Positions 1 to 5,933 of a DNA stretch of 7,833 nucleotides are shown here, piece after piece. This DNA comes from Acidobacteriota bacterium (GTDB lineage: Bacteria > Acidobacteriota > Vicinamibacteria > Vicinamibacterales > 2-12-FULL-66-21). Positions within the stretch are counted from its first letter, which is position 1. Every line of letters begins with the position of its first letter. Position numbers and translations under genes: made by a program. The notes under the pieces were generated by a model. The model was given only the letters and a program-made list of their open reading frames with translations, was not told where the DNA came from and searched no databases. Location: the NCBI GenBank assembly GCA_020200195.1, contig JAIVJE010000469.1, positions 1 to 7,833 of the forward strand, given 5' to 3'.

Positions 1-45
1 CCATTATCCGGGCTCCCCGCCTGTTTCCCTCGGTAGCGGCTATTC

Positions 46-61
46 TGGCACCCTTGACGCA
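46..61 (+). promoter_or_regulatory. Possible sigma-54 (-24/-12) promoter of the PEP-CTERM gene
   Basis: The sequence TGGCACCCTTGACGCA fits the RpoN layout: a perfect TGGCAC at the -24 element, then exactly ten bases between the invariant GG (47-48) and the invariant GC (59-60), with A after the GC. The -12 element is imperfect (ACGCA instead of TTGCA). Transcription would begin near 72, giving a leader of about 150 nt. PEP-CTERM genes in several phyla are known to be controlled by the PrsK/PrsR system with RpoN, so the location is meaningful. The assignment rests on a single motif match. Confidence 0.4.
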
Positions 62-222
62 GGTGCGACACTGCTAAACAGGGACGAATCGGTAATATCG
101 GTGCGTTTTTGGTTATTCGCTTGCCCTCTCGACCGTCAAAGGCGGCTGAGTGGCCGCCCCTCGGCGTGAAGCGGCGACTGCGCAATGCCGACATTACTTA
201 TGACGGCTGAGGAAGGTGTGAC

Positions 223-741
223 ATGACGCGACGTCTGGTTCTCTGTTTCGCACTGCTCCTGTGCGCCCGCCCTGTCACGGCGGCCCCCCTCACGCTCGCG
301 GACCTCGACTTCAGCGACGCCTGGATCCTCCCCGTTCCGTCAACCGGATACCTCGATATCGTCCAGGAGCACGGGGCTCTCGGCACCACCATCACGTTCA
401 ACCAGCCATTCACTGGCGTCTGGACGTTCAAATACCAGGCGTTCGACGCCTGGCCGGTCTGGTGGGAGAACGGTGGACTCTATCTGATGCCGGGAATCCC
501 GGCGCACGCCCTGCAATCCATGACCCTCGACTTGCAGTCTGTGTCGCTGCTCGACTTCGCGCTACCGTTCGGGTCGGCAGCGCCGGACCGCATTCTTTTC
601 TACGATATGGTGTTCACACCCACACTGCTCCCGACACAGGAGATCGCGGTGCCGGAGCCGGAGACGTTGCTCCTTGTTGGCAGCGGTGTCGCCGGCCTCC
701 TTGCCCGCCGCCGGCGGCGTGCCGCGGCGCCCATTCGGTAG
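223..741 (+). CDS. PEP-CTERM sorting domain-containing exported protein
   Basis: This is a 172-residue exported protein. It has a signal peptide (basic MTRR, hydrophobic core around residues 5-15, likely cleavage near residue 20 or 21) and a textbook PEP-CTERM tail: VPEP at 143-146, a hydrophobic segment at about 149-161, then five arginines (162-166) and a short end. In this family the tail is recognised by an exosortase, which cleaves and probably attaches the protein to the surface or to exopolysaccharide. The middle, rich in Trp, Tyr and Phe, resembles no domain I recognise; a small beta-sandwich is plausible. The ATG is preceded by AGGAAGG (210-216) with a 6-nt gap, which fixes the start. 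No exosortase gene lies in the window, so the processing enzyme must be encoded elsewhere. The gene converges on the beta-barrel gene with only 13 bp between stop codons. Confidence 0.9.
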   Translation: MTRRLVLCFALLLCARPVTAAPLTLADLDFSDAWILPVPSTGYLDIVQEHGALGTTITFNQPFTGVWTFKYQAFDAWPVWWENGGLYLMPGIPAHALQSMTLDLQSVSLLDFALPFGSAAPDRILFYDMVFTPTLLPTQEIAVPEPETLLLVGSGVAGLLARRRRRAAAPIR

Positions 742-754
742 CGTCCGCCCGGCC

Positions 755-1297
755 TCAGAAGTACTTCTTCAGCCCAATCGTCAGCGCCAGTCCGTCCGGG
801 TTCAACGAGTCGACGTCACTGACCAGGTGGTATCGCGCCTCGGCCTTGACGGCGACACTGCGGCTGGTAAAGAACTCCAGTCCGCCGAAGACCGTGGCTC
901 CGAGCTTGGATTCCGAGTCGCCGAAATTCTCACCGTTGTCGCGCAGCTGGAGGAAGTACACTCCGAGGCCGGCGCCGACAAAGGGATGAAGCGCGCCTCC
1001 TTCCCAGTTGTAGACGACGTCGGTTGCGATTCTGATGTAGCGCAGCGAATCGTCCTCCTCGCGATCGAATTCAGGATTCATCCAACCGAGACCTACGCGA
1101 ACACTCGTGCGCGGCGTGAAATAGTACTCGTAGAATCCCTCCACGTTCGGACCCATGTCGAGCGCCTCCTCGCGCGGAAGAAACAGCCCGACGTCGGCGC
1201 CGAGTGCGGCTGAGTCGGTTGCCGGCACACGTCTCTGGGCCAGCGAGGCCGACGGCACCGCAAGAACCATCGCAAGTGCCACGCAGAATTGACGCAT
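755..1297 (-). CDS. Outer-membrane beta-barrel protein
   Basis: This encodes about 180 residues with a signal peptide MRQFCVALAMVLAVPSASLA ending in an SLA-Q type cleavage site. After it come alternating amphipathic strands rich in aromatics and glycine (for example VEGFYEYYF, VRVGLGW, IRIATDVVYNW, LHPFVGAGLGVYF, AKAEARYHL) and a final KKYF. A C-terminal phenylalanine after a beta strand is the usual recognition signal for the BAM assembly complex. The size and pattern fit small eight-stranded barrels of the OmpA-like/porin-family type. An in-frame ATG lies 33 nt upstream (1330), but the ATG at 1297 has AAGGGG just before it and begins the signal peptide directly, so I prefer 1297. Its ligand or role is not visible. 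It is divergently transcribed from the BACON lipoprotein gene. Confidence 0.85.
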   Translation of the reverse strand: MRQFCVALAMVLAVPSASLAQRRVPATDSAALGADVGLFLPREEALDMGPNVEGFYEYYFTPRTSVRVGLGWMNPEFDREEDDSLRYIRIATDVVYNWEGGALHPFVGAGLGVYFLQLRDNGENFGDSESKLGATVFGGLEFFTSRSVAVKAEARYHLVSDVDSLNPDGLALTIGLKKYF

Positions 1298-1301
1298 CAG
1301 T

Positions 1302-1310
1302 TCACCCCTT
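1302..1310 (-). promoter_or_regulatory. Ribosome binding site deciding the beta-barrel start
   Basis: On the minus strand AAGGGGTGA lies just upstream of the ATG at 1297. It supports this start over the in-frame ATG at 1330, which would add 11 residues in front of the signal peptide. Confidence 0.6.
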
Positions 1311-1370
1311 TTTCGGTTGGCCGGCATCACAGCTTTGCCCGCAAGACGAGTACCGATCGCCGATCGAGTG

Positions 1371-1388
1371 GCTGAGCTTTAGCTCAGC
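1371..1388. repeat. Perfect inverted repeat (hairpin) in the divergent promoter region
   Basis: GCTGAGC-TTTA-GCTCAGC is a perfect 7-bp stem with a 4-nt loop, between the divergent starts at 1297 and 1479. No T-run follows on either strand, so it does not look like an intrinsic terminator. It could be an operator for a dimeric regulator or an RNA hairpin in either leader. The rest of 1298-1478 holds a second palindrome (GGAGCTCC, 1398-1405) and two CGATCG hexamers one base apart (1354-1359 and 1361-1366). I see no convincing -35/-10 pair; TTGACG at 1428 lacks a good -10. Confidence 0.5.
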
Positions 1389-1478
1389 TGGAAGCCGGGA
1401 GCTCCTCTGGCCTCCTGCTTGCAAAACTTGACGAGTTCGTTGCGAGATCGGACGATCGACCGTCGCACCCAAGACGCT

Positions 1479-3605
1479 ATGCGTATCTGCGGACGTTTTT
1501 TCTTCTGCCTGCTGCTGCCATTGATGGCTGCGTGCAGCGGATCTTCAACTTCGACCAGCGTTGTCGGACCGACGACCGAACGGTGTGCGGTCGCAGTGAG
1601 CGCGCCGGCCGCGCCGATCGGTCCGGGCGGTGGCACCGGAACCATCTCCGTAGACACCGCGCGAGAGTGCCAGTGGTCGGCGAGCGCCGAAGCGACATGG
1701 CTCTCGATCATGTCGGGAGCGACCGGTCAGGGAACGAGCACCGTGCCGTTTTCGGCGGCGCCGAATCGATCGACCTCGGCGCGTCGCGGAACGATCGCGG
1801 TGAACGGGCAGCGCGCCGAGATCACCCAGGAGGCCGCAACCTGCAGCGGTTCGGTCTCGCCCGCGACCGTGAACCTCGGACCGGCGGGTGATGACGACGT
1901 TCAGCTGACGGTAACCGAGCAGGAGTTCTGCGCCTGGACGGCGGTCTCACGCGTGTCGTGGATATCGGTGACGTCGGGCGGAAACGGAACCGGCAACGGA
2001 GAAGTCCGGCTCAACGTCGCGGCGAACACGGGCCCCGCACGCACCGGAAGTGTGGATGTGGCCGGGCGTGAAGTCGTCATTACCCAGGCGGCAGCCCCCG
2101 CGCAGTGTACGTTCAGCATCAGCCCCGCAAGTCTGTCCACCGGCGCCGCCGGTGGCACCGCCGCCGTCACGGTGACCGCATCACCCAATTGTGCGTGGGC
2201 CGCGATCAGCGAAGACCCGTGGATCGCGGTCAGCTCGGGAGCGACCGGCGTGGGCGGCGGGACCGTGACGCTGCAGGTCTCGAGTAACAGCGGATCGGCG
2301 CGGACGGGGCGCGTCACGATCGCCGGCCAGACATATACCGTGACGCAGGCCGGCGCCGCTGCCTCATGTAGCTACAGCATCTCTCCGGCCAGTGCGTCGG
2401 TCGATTCCGCAGGTGCGTCACAAACGGTCTCGGTCACGGCGACCAATGGATGCGCATGGTCTGCCGTCAGCAATGTCACGTGGATCGTCGTGACCGGGGC
2501 GGCGAACGGCACCGGTAACGGCAGCGTGACGCTGACGGTGGCGCCGAACGCCGGCGGATCCCGCACCGGCACGGTCACGATTGCGGGGCAGACATATTCG
2601 GTAACGCAGTCGGCCGCGGCTCCTCCGCAATGCACGTTCACCGTAGCCCCCGAGTCGGTACCCGTCGCCGCGGCGGGTGGATCGCCGAGCGTTGACGTCA
2701 CCACCGGTTCGAGCTGTACGTGGAGCGTCTCGACGTCTACAACCTGGATCACATTCTCCGGCGGTAGCAGCCGCACCGGTTCGGGGGCGGTGCAGTTGAC
2801 GGTCGCATCGAACACCGGGAGTGCGCGAACCGGGACTGTGTCGATCGCGGGCAGAACGGTATCCATCGAGCAGGCCGGCGCACCGGCGCCGTCATGTAGC
2901 TTCAGCATCAACCCGACGAGCGCCAGCCCGCCGGCCGCTGGAGGATCGACGACCGTCGCCGTCACCACGACCTCCGGGTGCACATGGACGACGACCGGCG
3001 CACCGTCCTGGATCACCGTCACCGGCGGGAGCGGCGCGGGCAATGGGTCTGTGACGCTCGCCGTCCAAGCGAATACCGGTACGGCCCGCACCGCCACGTT
3101 GACCATCGCCGGGCAGTCTTTTGTCGTCACGCAGGCGGCCGCCGGCGCAACCTGCACCTACTCGATCAACCCGACCAGCGCGAGCCCACCCGCGGCCGGG
3201 GGCTCGACGACGGTCGCCGTCACCGCCACGGCCGGCTGCGCCTGGACGACGACCGGTGCGCCGACGTGGATCACCGTCACCGGCGGGAGCGGCACGGGCA
3301 ATGGGTCTGTTACACTCGCCGTCCAGGCAAACACCGGCGCCGCCCGCACCGCGACCCTGACGATCGCAGGACAGTCGTTCGTCGTCACGCAGGCGGCGCC
3401 GCCTCCGGCGTGCAGCTACAGCATCAACCCCACGAGCGCGAGTCCGACCGCGGCAGGCGGATCGACGGCGGTCGCCGTCACGACGACGGCCGGCTGCAGT
3501 TGGACGACAACGGGTGCGCCGACGTGGATTACCGTCACTGGCGGGAGCGGCACCGGCAACGGCTCTGTGACGCTCGCGGTCCAGGCGAACACGGGAGCAC
3601 CGTGA
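1479..3605 (+). CDS. BACON-repeat lipoprotein, prematurely ended in repeat 8
   Basis: The protein begins MRICGRFFFCLLLPLMAAC, a lipoprotein signal with the lipobox cysteine at residue 19, followed by a Ser/Thr-rich linker and tandem repeats of 86-88 residues. Each repeat starts with Cys, has a second Cys just before a Trp about 28 residues later (such as GCAW), then a TWI-type core, GNGSVTL, NTG-ARTGT-ITIAGQ and a VTQA end. This matches BACON-type immunoglobulin-like domains, associated with carbohydrate or mucin binding and surface display. Repeats start at 1584, 1842, 2106, 2367, 2631, 2895, 3153 and 3411. The frame could begin at TTG 1419, but ATG 1479 starts the signal directly; neither has a clear Shine-Dalgarno site. 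A TGA at 3603-3605 cuts repeat 8 after NTGAP, before its last two strands. The missing end is in another frame downstream, so this product is probably not the native one. Binding target unknown. Confidence 0.82.
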   Translation: MRICGRFFFCLLLPLMAACSGSSTSTSVVGPTTERCAVAVSAPAAPIGPGGGTGTISVDTARECQWSASAEATWLSIMSGATGQGTSTVPFSAAPNRSTSARRGTIAVNGQRAEITQEAATCSGSVSPATVNLGPAGDDDVQLTVTEQEFCAWTAVSRVSWISVTSGGNGTGNGEVRLNVAANTGPARTGSVDVAGREVVITQAAAPAQCTFSISPASLSTGAAGGTAAVTVTASPNCAWAAISEDPWIAVSSGATGVGGGTVTLQVSSNSGSARTGRVTIAGQTYTVTQAGAAASCSYSISPASASVDSAGASQTVSVTATNGCAWSAVSNVTWIVVTGAANGTGNGSVTLTVAPNAGGSRTGTVTIAGQTYSVTQSAAAPPQCTFTVAPESVPVAAAGGSPSVDVTTGSSCTWSVSTSTTWITFSGGSSRTGSGAVQLTVASNTGSARTGTVSIAGRTVSIEQAGAPAPSCSFSINPTSASPPAAGGSTTVAVTTTSGCTWTTTGAPSWITVTGGSGAGNGSVTLAVQANTGTARTATLTIAGQSFVVTQAAAGATCTYSINPTSASPPAAGGSTTVAVTATAGCAWTTTGAPTWITVTGGSGTGNGSVTLAVQANTGAARTATLTIAGQSFVVTQAAPPPACSYSINPTSASPTAAGGSTAVAVTTTAGCSWTTTGAPTWITVTGGSGTGNGSVTLAVQANTGAP
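1584..3599 (+). repeat. Tandem coding repeats of 258-264 bp (BACON units 1-8)
   Basis: Eight head-to-tail units begin at 1584, 1842, 2106, 2367, 2631, 2895, 3153 and 3411; a half unit follows to 3799 in another frame. Units 1-5 are divergent, while units 6-8 are close copies: 6 and 7 differ at about 12 of 86 residues, 7 and 8 at about 5 of 63. All full units and the terminal half unit keep the second Cys before Trp. The array is a natural substrate for recombination and for assembly collapse. Confidence 0.85.
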
Positions 3606-3799
3606 GCACGGCGAGCCATTGCACCTGGACGGCCTCGGTAACGACCGGGGGATCATTCCTGACGATCGTGTCGGGGAGCAGCGGAACCGGAGGCGGGACG
3701 GTGGAGGTCCGAGTGGATCGGAATAAAGGTTCCGCGCGCAGCGGGACCTTGACCATCGCCGGCAAGGTCGTCACGATCAACCAGGCTGCGGAAGGCTGA
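3593..3799 (+). pseudogene. Out-of-frame C-terminal end of the BACON lipoprotein
   Basis: In the frame entering at 3593, GSTVSTASHCTWTA matches the middle of a BACON unit, including the Cys-Trp pair. It continues through SGSSGTGGGTVEV, RSGTLTIAG and a VTINQA end to a TGA at 3797-3799. This is the second half of a repeat more divergent than units 6-8, as expected for the last unit. It has no start or ribosome binding site of its own, and its upstream frame is only a shadow of the repeats. Aligned with the other units, about 43 residues (end of unit 8, start of unit 9) are missing between the two parts, with a change of frame. Confidence 0.75.
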
Positions 3800-3810
3800 A
3801 CGATACCGCA

Positions 3811-3839
3811 TTGACCGCGCGCCCACGGAATGCCAGAAT
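3811..3839 (+). promoter_or_regulatory. Candidate sigma-70 promoter for the HTH gene
   Basis: TTGACC (3811-3816) and CAGAAT (3834-3839) are separated by 17 bp. They match the -35 consensus at 5 of 6 and the -10 consensus at 4 of 6 positions. Transcription would start near 3846, about 73 nt before the GTG at 3919. A small dyad, ATCAG-N6-CTGAT (3861-3876), lies in the would-be leader. No terminator is evident after the BACON fragment at 3799, so read-through is also possible. Confidence 0.4.
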
Positions 3840-3905
3840 GCGCCGGTAGCTCGACGCGAAATCAGACAGTCCTGATCGACAAGCTCGTCAAGCTGCCGAA
3901 GCGAC

Positions 3906-3910
3906 GGAGG
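3906..3910 (+). promoter_or_regulatory. Ribosome binding site deciding the GTG start
   Basis: GGAGG at 3906-3910 lies 8 nt before the GTG at 3919. It favours that start over the in-frame ATG at 4009, which has no Shine-Dalgarno-like sequence although conserved-looking sequence begins only near there. Confidence 0.6.
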
Positions 3911-3918
3911 CAGAAGTA

Positions 3919-4872
3919 GTGCGCCGAGGGGATCTTCGCGCCGAGTTATGGCAGAGCCTGGGCCTTGCCTCCAGGCGGTGGCGCGATTCTCGCAGCATAT
4001 CGACCGTCATGGGTCGCACCAGGACTGTCTCGGTCGCGCAGATTCTCGATGACGCGCGAGGTCTGTACCTCCACGAGGCGATCGCGCTCTGCCGTCAGTT
4101 AGGCGCTCACCCCGTCGCCGGGTCGGCGGGGCCGTTCCCGGCGGCGGATCGCATCGCGATCACGGAAGTCGGAGCTGTGACGGTGTTATCCGGCGACCGC
4201 ACCGCCAAGGCGACCACGGCCGTCATGTGGCTGGGGGGCATCCTTCACGCGGTCGTCGCGTGCGCGGACGACGGGCGCGAGGCGTTGCCGGCCGGACTGA
4301 AATTCACCGTCGCTCGCGCGTCCGGCTGGACGTTTGACGACCCGTCGCGCCCTGCCGACCTCGGCGCGTTCAGCCCCCACGCCTCCGTCCCGGAACTTCT
4401 GGAAGCCATTCGCCGGTATGCGCCGATCGATGAGCGCGCGGTCCTCCGGACGCTCTTTCAACGGTGCGCGTTCCGGATCTCGTTTGCGCCGGCCCCCGAG
4501 CCTGGTATGCCGGTCCCTGAGATACCGCTCGCTGCGGTGGAAGCGGCACCCGATCCCGAAACCGCCGACACGTCAGAGGATGGTCCGCGATCCATTTCAA
4601 AGCCCTCGCTTGCCCTTCGGCTCGACGGCGCACAGCCCCGAATCGAACTTCGCAGCATCGAGGACCTGCGTCGCGTGCGGGAATCCGCCGGAGTCACGAT
4701 CGACGCGATCAGGGCCGTGACGAACATCCCATCGAAGCTGATACAGGATCTCGAGCGAGGCGACTTCAAGCGCTGGCCGCGCGGCGTTTTTGCGCGCGCG
4801 TATCTGACGTCGTACGCGCAGCAAATCGGGGTGCTGCCGGGCCCGCAGCCGCCATCACCGGCGTCATCCTGA
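3919..4872 (+). CDS. Degenerate kinase-like domain plus RodZ-type HTH protein
   Basis: 317 residues as read. Residues about 248-306 form a RodZ/HTH_25-type helix-turn-helix: LRRVRESAGVTIDAI, IPSKLIQDLERGDF, WPRGVFARAYLTSYAQQIG. In RodZ relatives this domain is cytoplasmic, followed by a membrane segment, and binds cytoskeletal or other partners or DNA. Residues about 36-185 resemble the C-lobe of a Ser/Thr kinase without its catalytic residues: LYLHEAIALCRQL recalls the helix before the catalytic loop, and DRIAITEVGAVTVLSG sits where DxKPxNIL...DFG would be, with no HRD Asp or DFG. A Pro/Glu-rich linker (about 187-225) joins them. The reading frame ends in PQPPSPASS, but a -1 shift at 4839-4845 adds a membrane helix and coiled coil, the expected RodZ-like continuation. 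The kinase relation is inferred by eye; the HTH call is firm. It may be co-transcribed with the downstream methyltransferase. Confidence 0.75.
   Translation: MRRGDLRAELWQSLGLASRRWRDSRSISTVMGRTRTVSVAQILDDARGLYLHEAIALCRQLGAHPVAGSAGPFPAADRIAITEVGAVTVLSGDRTAKATTAVMWLGGILHAVVACADDGREALPAGLKFTVARASGWTFDDPSRPADLGAFSPHASVPELLEAIRRYAPIDERAVLRTLFQRCAFRISFAPAPEPGMPVPEIPLAAVEAAPDPETADTSEDGPRSISKPSLALRLDGAQPRIELRSIEDLRRVRESAGVTIDAIRAVTNIPSKLIQDLERGDFKRWPRGVFARAYLTSYAQQIGVLPGPQPPSPASS
4839..4845 (+). other. Slippery-type heptamer at the apparent -1 frame change
   Basis: In the HTH reading frame these bases read G_GGC_CCG, which fits the X_XXY_YYZ form of -1 frameshift sites. Slipping back one base here enters exactly the frame that encodes the membrane helix and coiled coil. 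GC-rich heptamers of this kind are not known to me as efficient sites, and such strings arise easily by chance in GC-rich DNA. A missing C in the sequence would give the same picture. Confidence 0.3.
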
Positions 4873-5246
4873 TCGCGGCGTGGGCCGCTCCCGCGATCCG
4901 TTCAGGCGGCGGTGCGGCTCGCAATGGCGCCGCGTCGGTCGCGGGGACTCGGGCGTCCGAACAGCCGCTCGGCACCACCGGACAAAGCCAGCAGACTGCG
5001 CGTCAGGCCGCCGAAGAACGACAGCGCCTCACGTCGGTTCTGACGACCATGGCTGAGCGGACCCGACAGCTCGAAGTGGAGCTGGAGACGCTCGAGTCGC
5101 GGATCGATCAGGAGAGCGAGGGCGTGACGGTCCGCGATCGCATCGAAGCCATCTATCAGGAGCTGTCGCAGCTTGACGGACAGCGGCGCCGCTTGAGCGC
5201 CGAACTCCGTGCATTCGATCGTCGTCGGACCCGTCCGGGTCAGTAG
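4842..5246 (+). pseudogene. Membrane helix and coiled coil, out-of-frame end of the HTH protein
   Basis: From 4842 this frame reads P, then a hydrophobic segment AAAITGVILIAAWAAPAI (4845-4898), a Gly/Ala/Ser/Gln linker, and a charged heptad-like region from about 5000 (RQAAEERQRL, LEVELETLESRI, IYQELSQLDGQRRRL), ending at TAG 5244-5246. HTH, single membrane helix and extracytoplasmic coiled coil is the order expected of a RodZ-like protein. No ATG, GTG or TTG exists in this frame between 4842 and 5049, and the ATG at 5049 would skip the membrane segment. The stretch is therefore best read as the rest of the HTH protein (about 442 residues in total), reached by a -1 shift. Alternatively, 5049-5246 could be a separate 65-residue coiled-coil protein, but no good ribosome binding site supports that. 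Confidence 0.65.
4871..4898. repeat. Perfect 8-bp inverted repeat over the HTH stop codon
   Basis: GATCGCGG (4871-4878) and CCGCGATC (4891-4898) form a perfect 8-bp stem with a 12-nt loop; an alternative GCGGC/GCCGC pairing lies inside. It overlaps the TGA of the HTH frame (4870-4872) and codes the membrane helix in the -1 frame. There is no T-run, so intrinsic termination is unlikely. It begins 25 nt after the slippery heptamer, further than usual for a frameshift stimulator. Confidence 0.45.
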
Positions 5247-5291
5247 TCTTCCGATTCCAAACCGGACAGCTCGCCAGGCCGTCCAACCAGC

Positions 5292-5933
5292 ATGCATATC
5301 GTCGTCCTCCTACTCGCGTTGGCGGCGAGCGCGTGGTTGCCAGTTGGCGCTCTTCTCCCCGCCCAATCGGCGACTCCTAGCCTTTCCGCCGAAGCCGATC
5401 GACTATTTGAAACGCTGGCGTTGCGCGAAGGAATGACCGCCGGCGAAATCGGCGCGGGCGCCGGCGAGTTGACCGTGCTGATCGCCAAACGTCTCGGGCC
5501 GCAGGGCAGCGTTCACAGCACCGACATCAACGCCGATCGGCTCAGCAAGATCCGCAAAGCGGTCGAGGCCGCCAATCTCCAGAACGTCAGGGTCATCGAG
5601 GGCGGTACGGTGACGACGAACCTGCCGGATGGCTGCTGCGACGCGATCTTCATGCGGTCGGTGTATCACTACTTCGAGGATCCCGTCGCCAGGAACGTCA
5701 GCATTCTGCGCGCGTTGAAACCGGGAGGGCGGCTGGCGGTCATCGACTTCAAGCCTGATCACCGTCGCACCGCCTCACCAGGCAAGCGCGCGGCGGGCGA
5801 TGATCATGGCGTGATGCCAGAGACCATCGTTGCACAGGCGACGCAGGCGGGGTTTGAATCGGTCCAGACCCAGGATGACGGGCCCGGGCGGCTGTTTCTC
5901 GTGCTCCTGCGCAAGCCAGGCGCCATGCCATAG
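5292..5933 (+). CDS. Exported class I SAM-dependent methyltransferase
   Basis: 213 residues. Residues 1-27 look like a signal peptide or membrane anchor (MHIVVLLLALAASAWLP, then LLPAQS). The remainder is a class I Rossmann-fold methyltransferase: motif I EIGAGAGE at 52-59 (SAM-binding glycine loop), acidic Asp78 at the end of strand 2 (HSTDIN), CCDAIFMRSVYHYF at 115-128 (motif IV region) and LKPGGRLAVIDF at 142-153 (motif V region), with a normal C-terminal strand (RLFLVLLRKP). The protein appears complete. An export signal on a SAM-dependent enzyme is odd, because SAM is cytoplasmic, yet predicted methyltransferases with such leaders recur in bacterial genomes. The substrate cannot be told. 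The start lacks a strong Shine-Dalgarno; 45 bp separate it from the coiled-coil stop, consistent with one operon with the HTH gene. It converges on the M16 gene. Confidence 0.82.
   Translation: MHIVVLLLALAASAWLPVGALLPAQSATPSLSAEADRLFETLALREGMTAGEIGAGAGELTVLIAKRLGPQGSVHSTDINADRLSKIRKAVEAANLQNVRVIEGGTVTTNLPDGCCDAIFMRSVYHYFEDPVARNVSILRALKPGGRLAVIDFKPDHRRTASPGKRAAGDDHGVMPETIVAQATQAGFESVQTQDDGPGRLFLVLLRKPGAMP

Noticed and set aside
141..158. GGCGGC-TGAGTG-GCCGCC hairpin as a terminator
   Set aside because: No T-run on the plus strand and only three T on the minus strand; a 6-bp GC stem is frequent in this composition.
2..169. Open frame of 55 codons from the left edge to TGA 167-169, possibly the end of an upstream gene
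   Set aside because: Its translation shows no recognisable domain or typical protein composition, and it overlaps the possible promoter; 55 open codons are common by chance at high GC.
707..718. Perfect palindrome GCCGCCGGCGGC at the end of the PEP-CTERM gene
   Set aside because: It is explained by the codons of the Ala-Arg tail (CGC CGC CGG CGG); no T-run, so not a terminator.
261..989. Long plus-strand open frame across the PEP-CTERM and beta-barrel genes
   Set aside because: Its product is Arg/Pro/His-rich without domains and overlaps two well-supported genes in other frames.
1376..1460. tRNA-like stretch (TTTAGCTCAGCTGGAAG, later CCTGCTTGCAAA and GAGTTCG)
   Set aside because: It resembles a D-arm, anticodon and T-loop in turn, but the D-loop would be 13 nt, there is no 5+7+5 anticodon arm, and no matching acceptor stem or CCA.
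2372..3656. Long minus-strand open frames across the BACON repeats
   Set aside because: They are antisense images of the repeats: periodic and of low complexity, with no start context. The plus frame has a lipobox and conserved domains.
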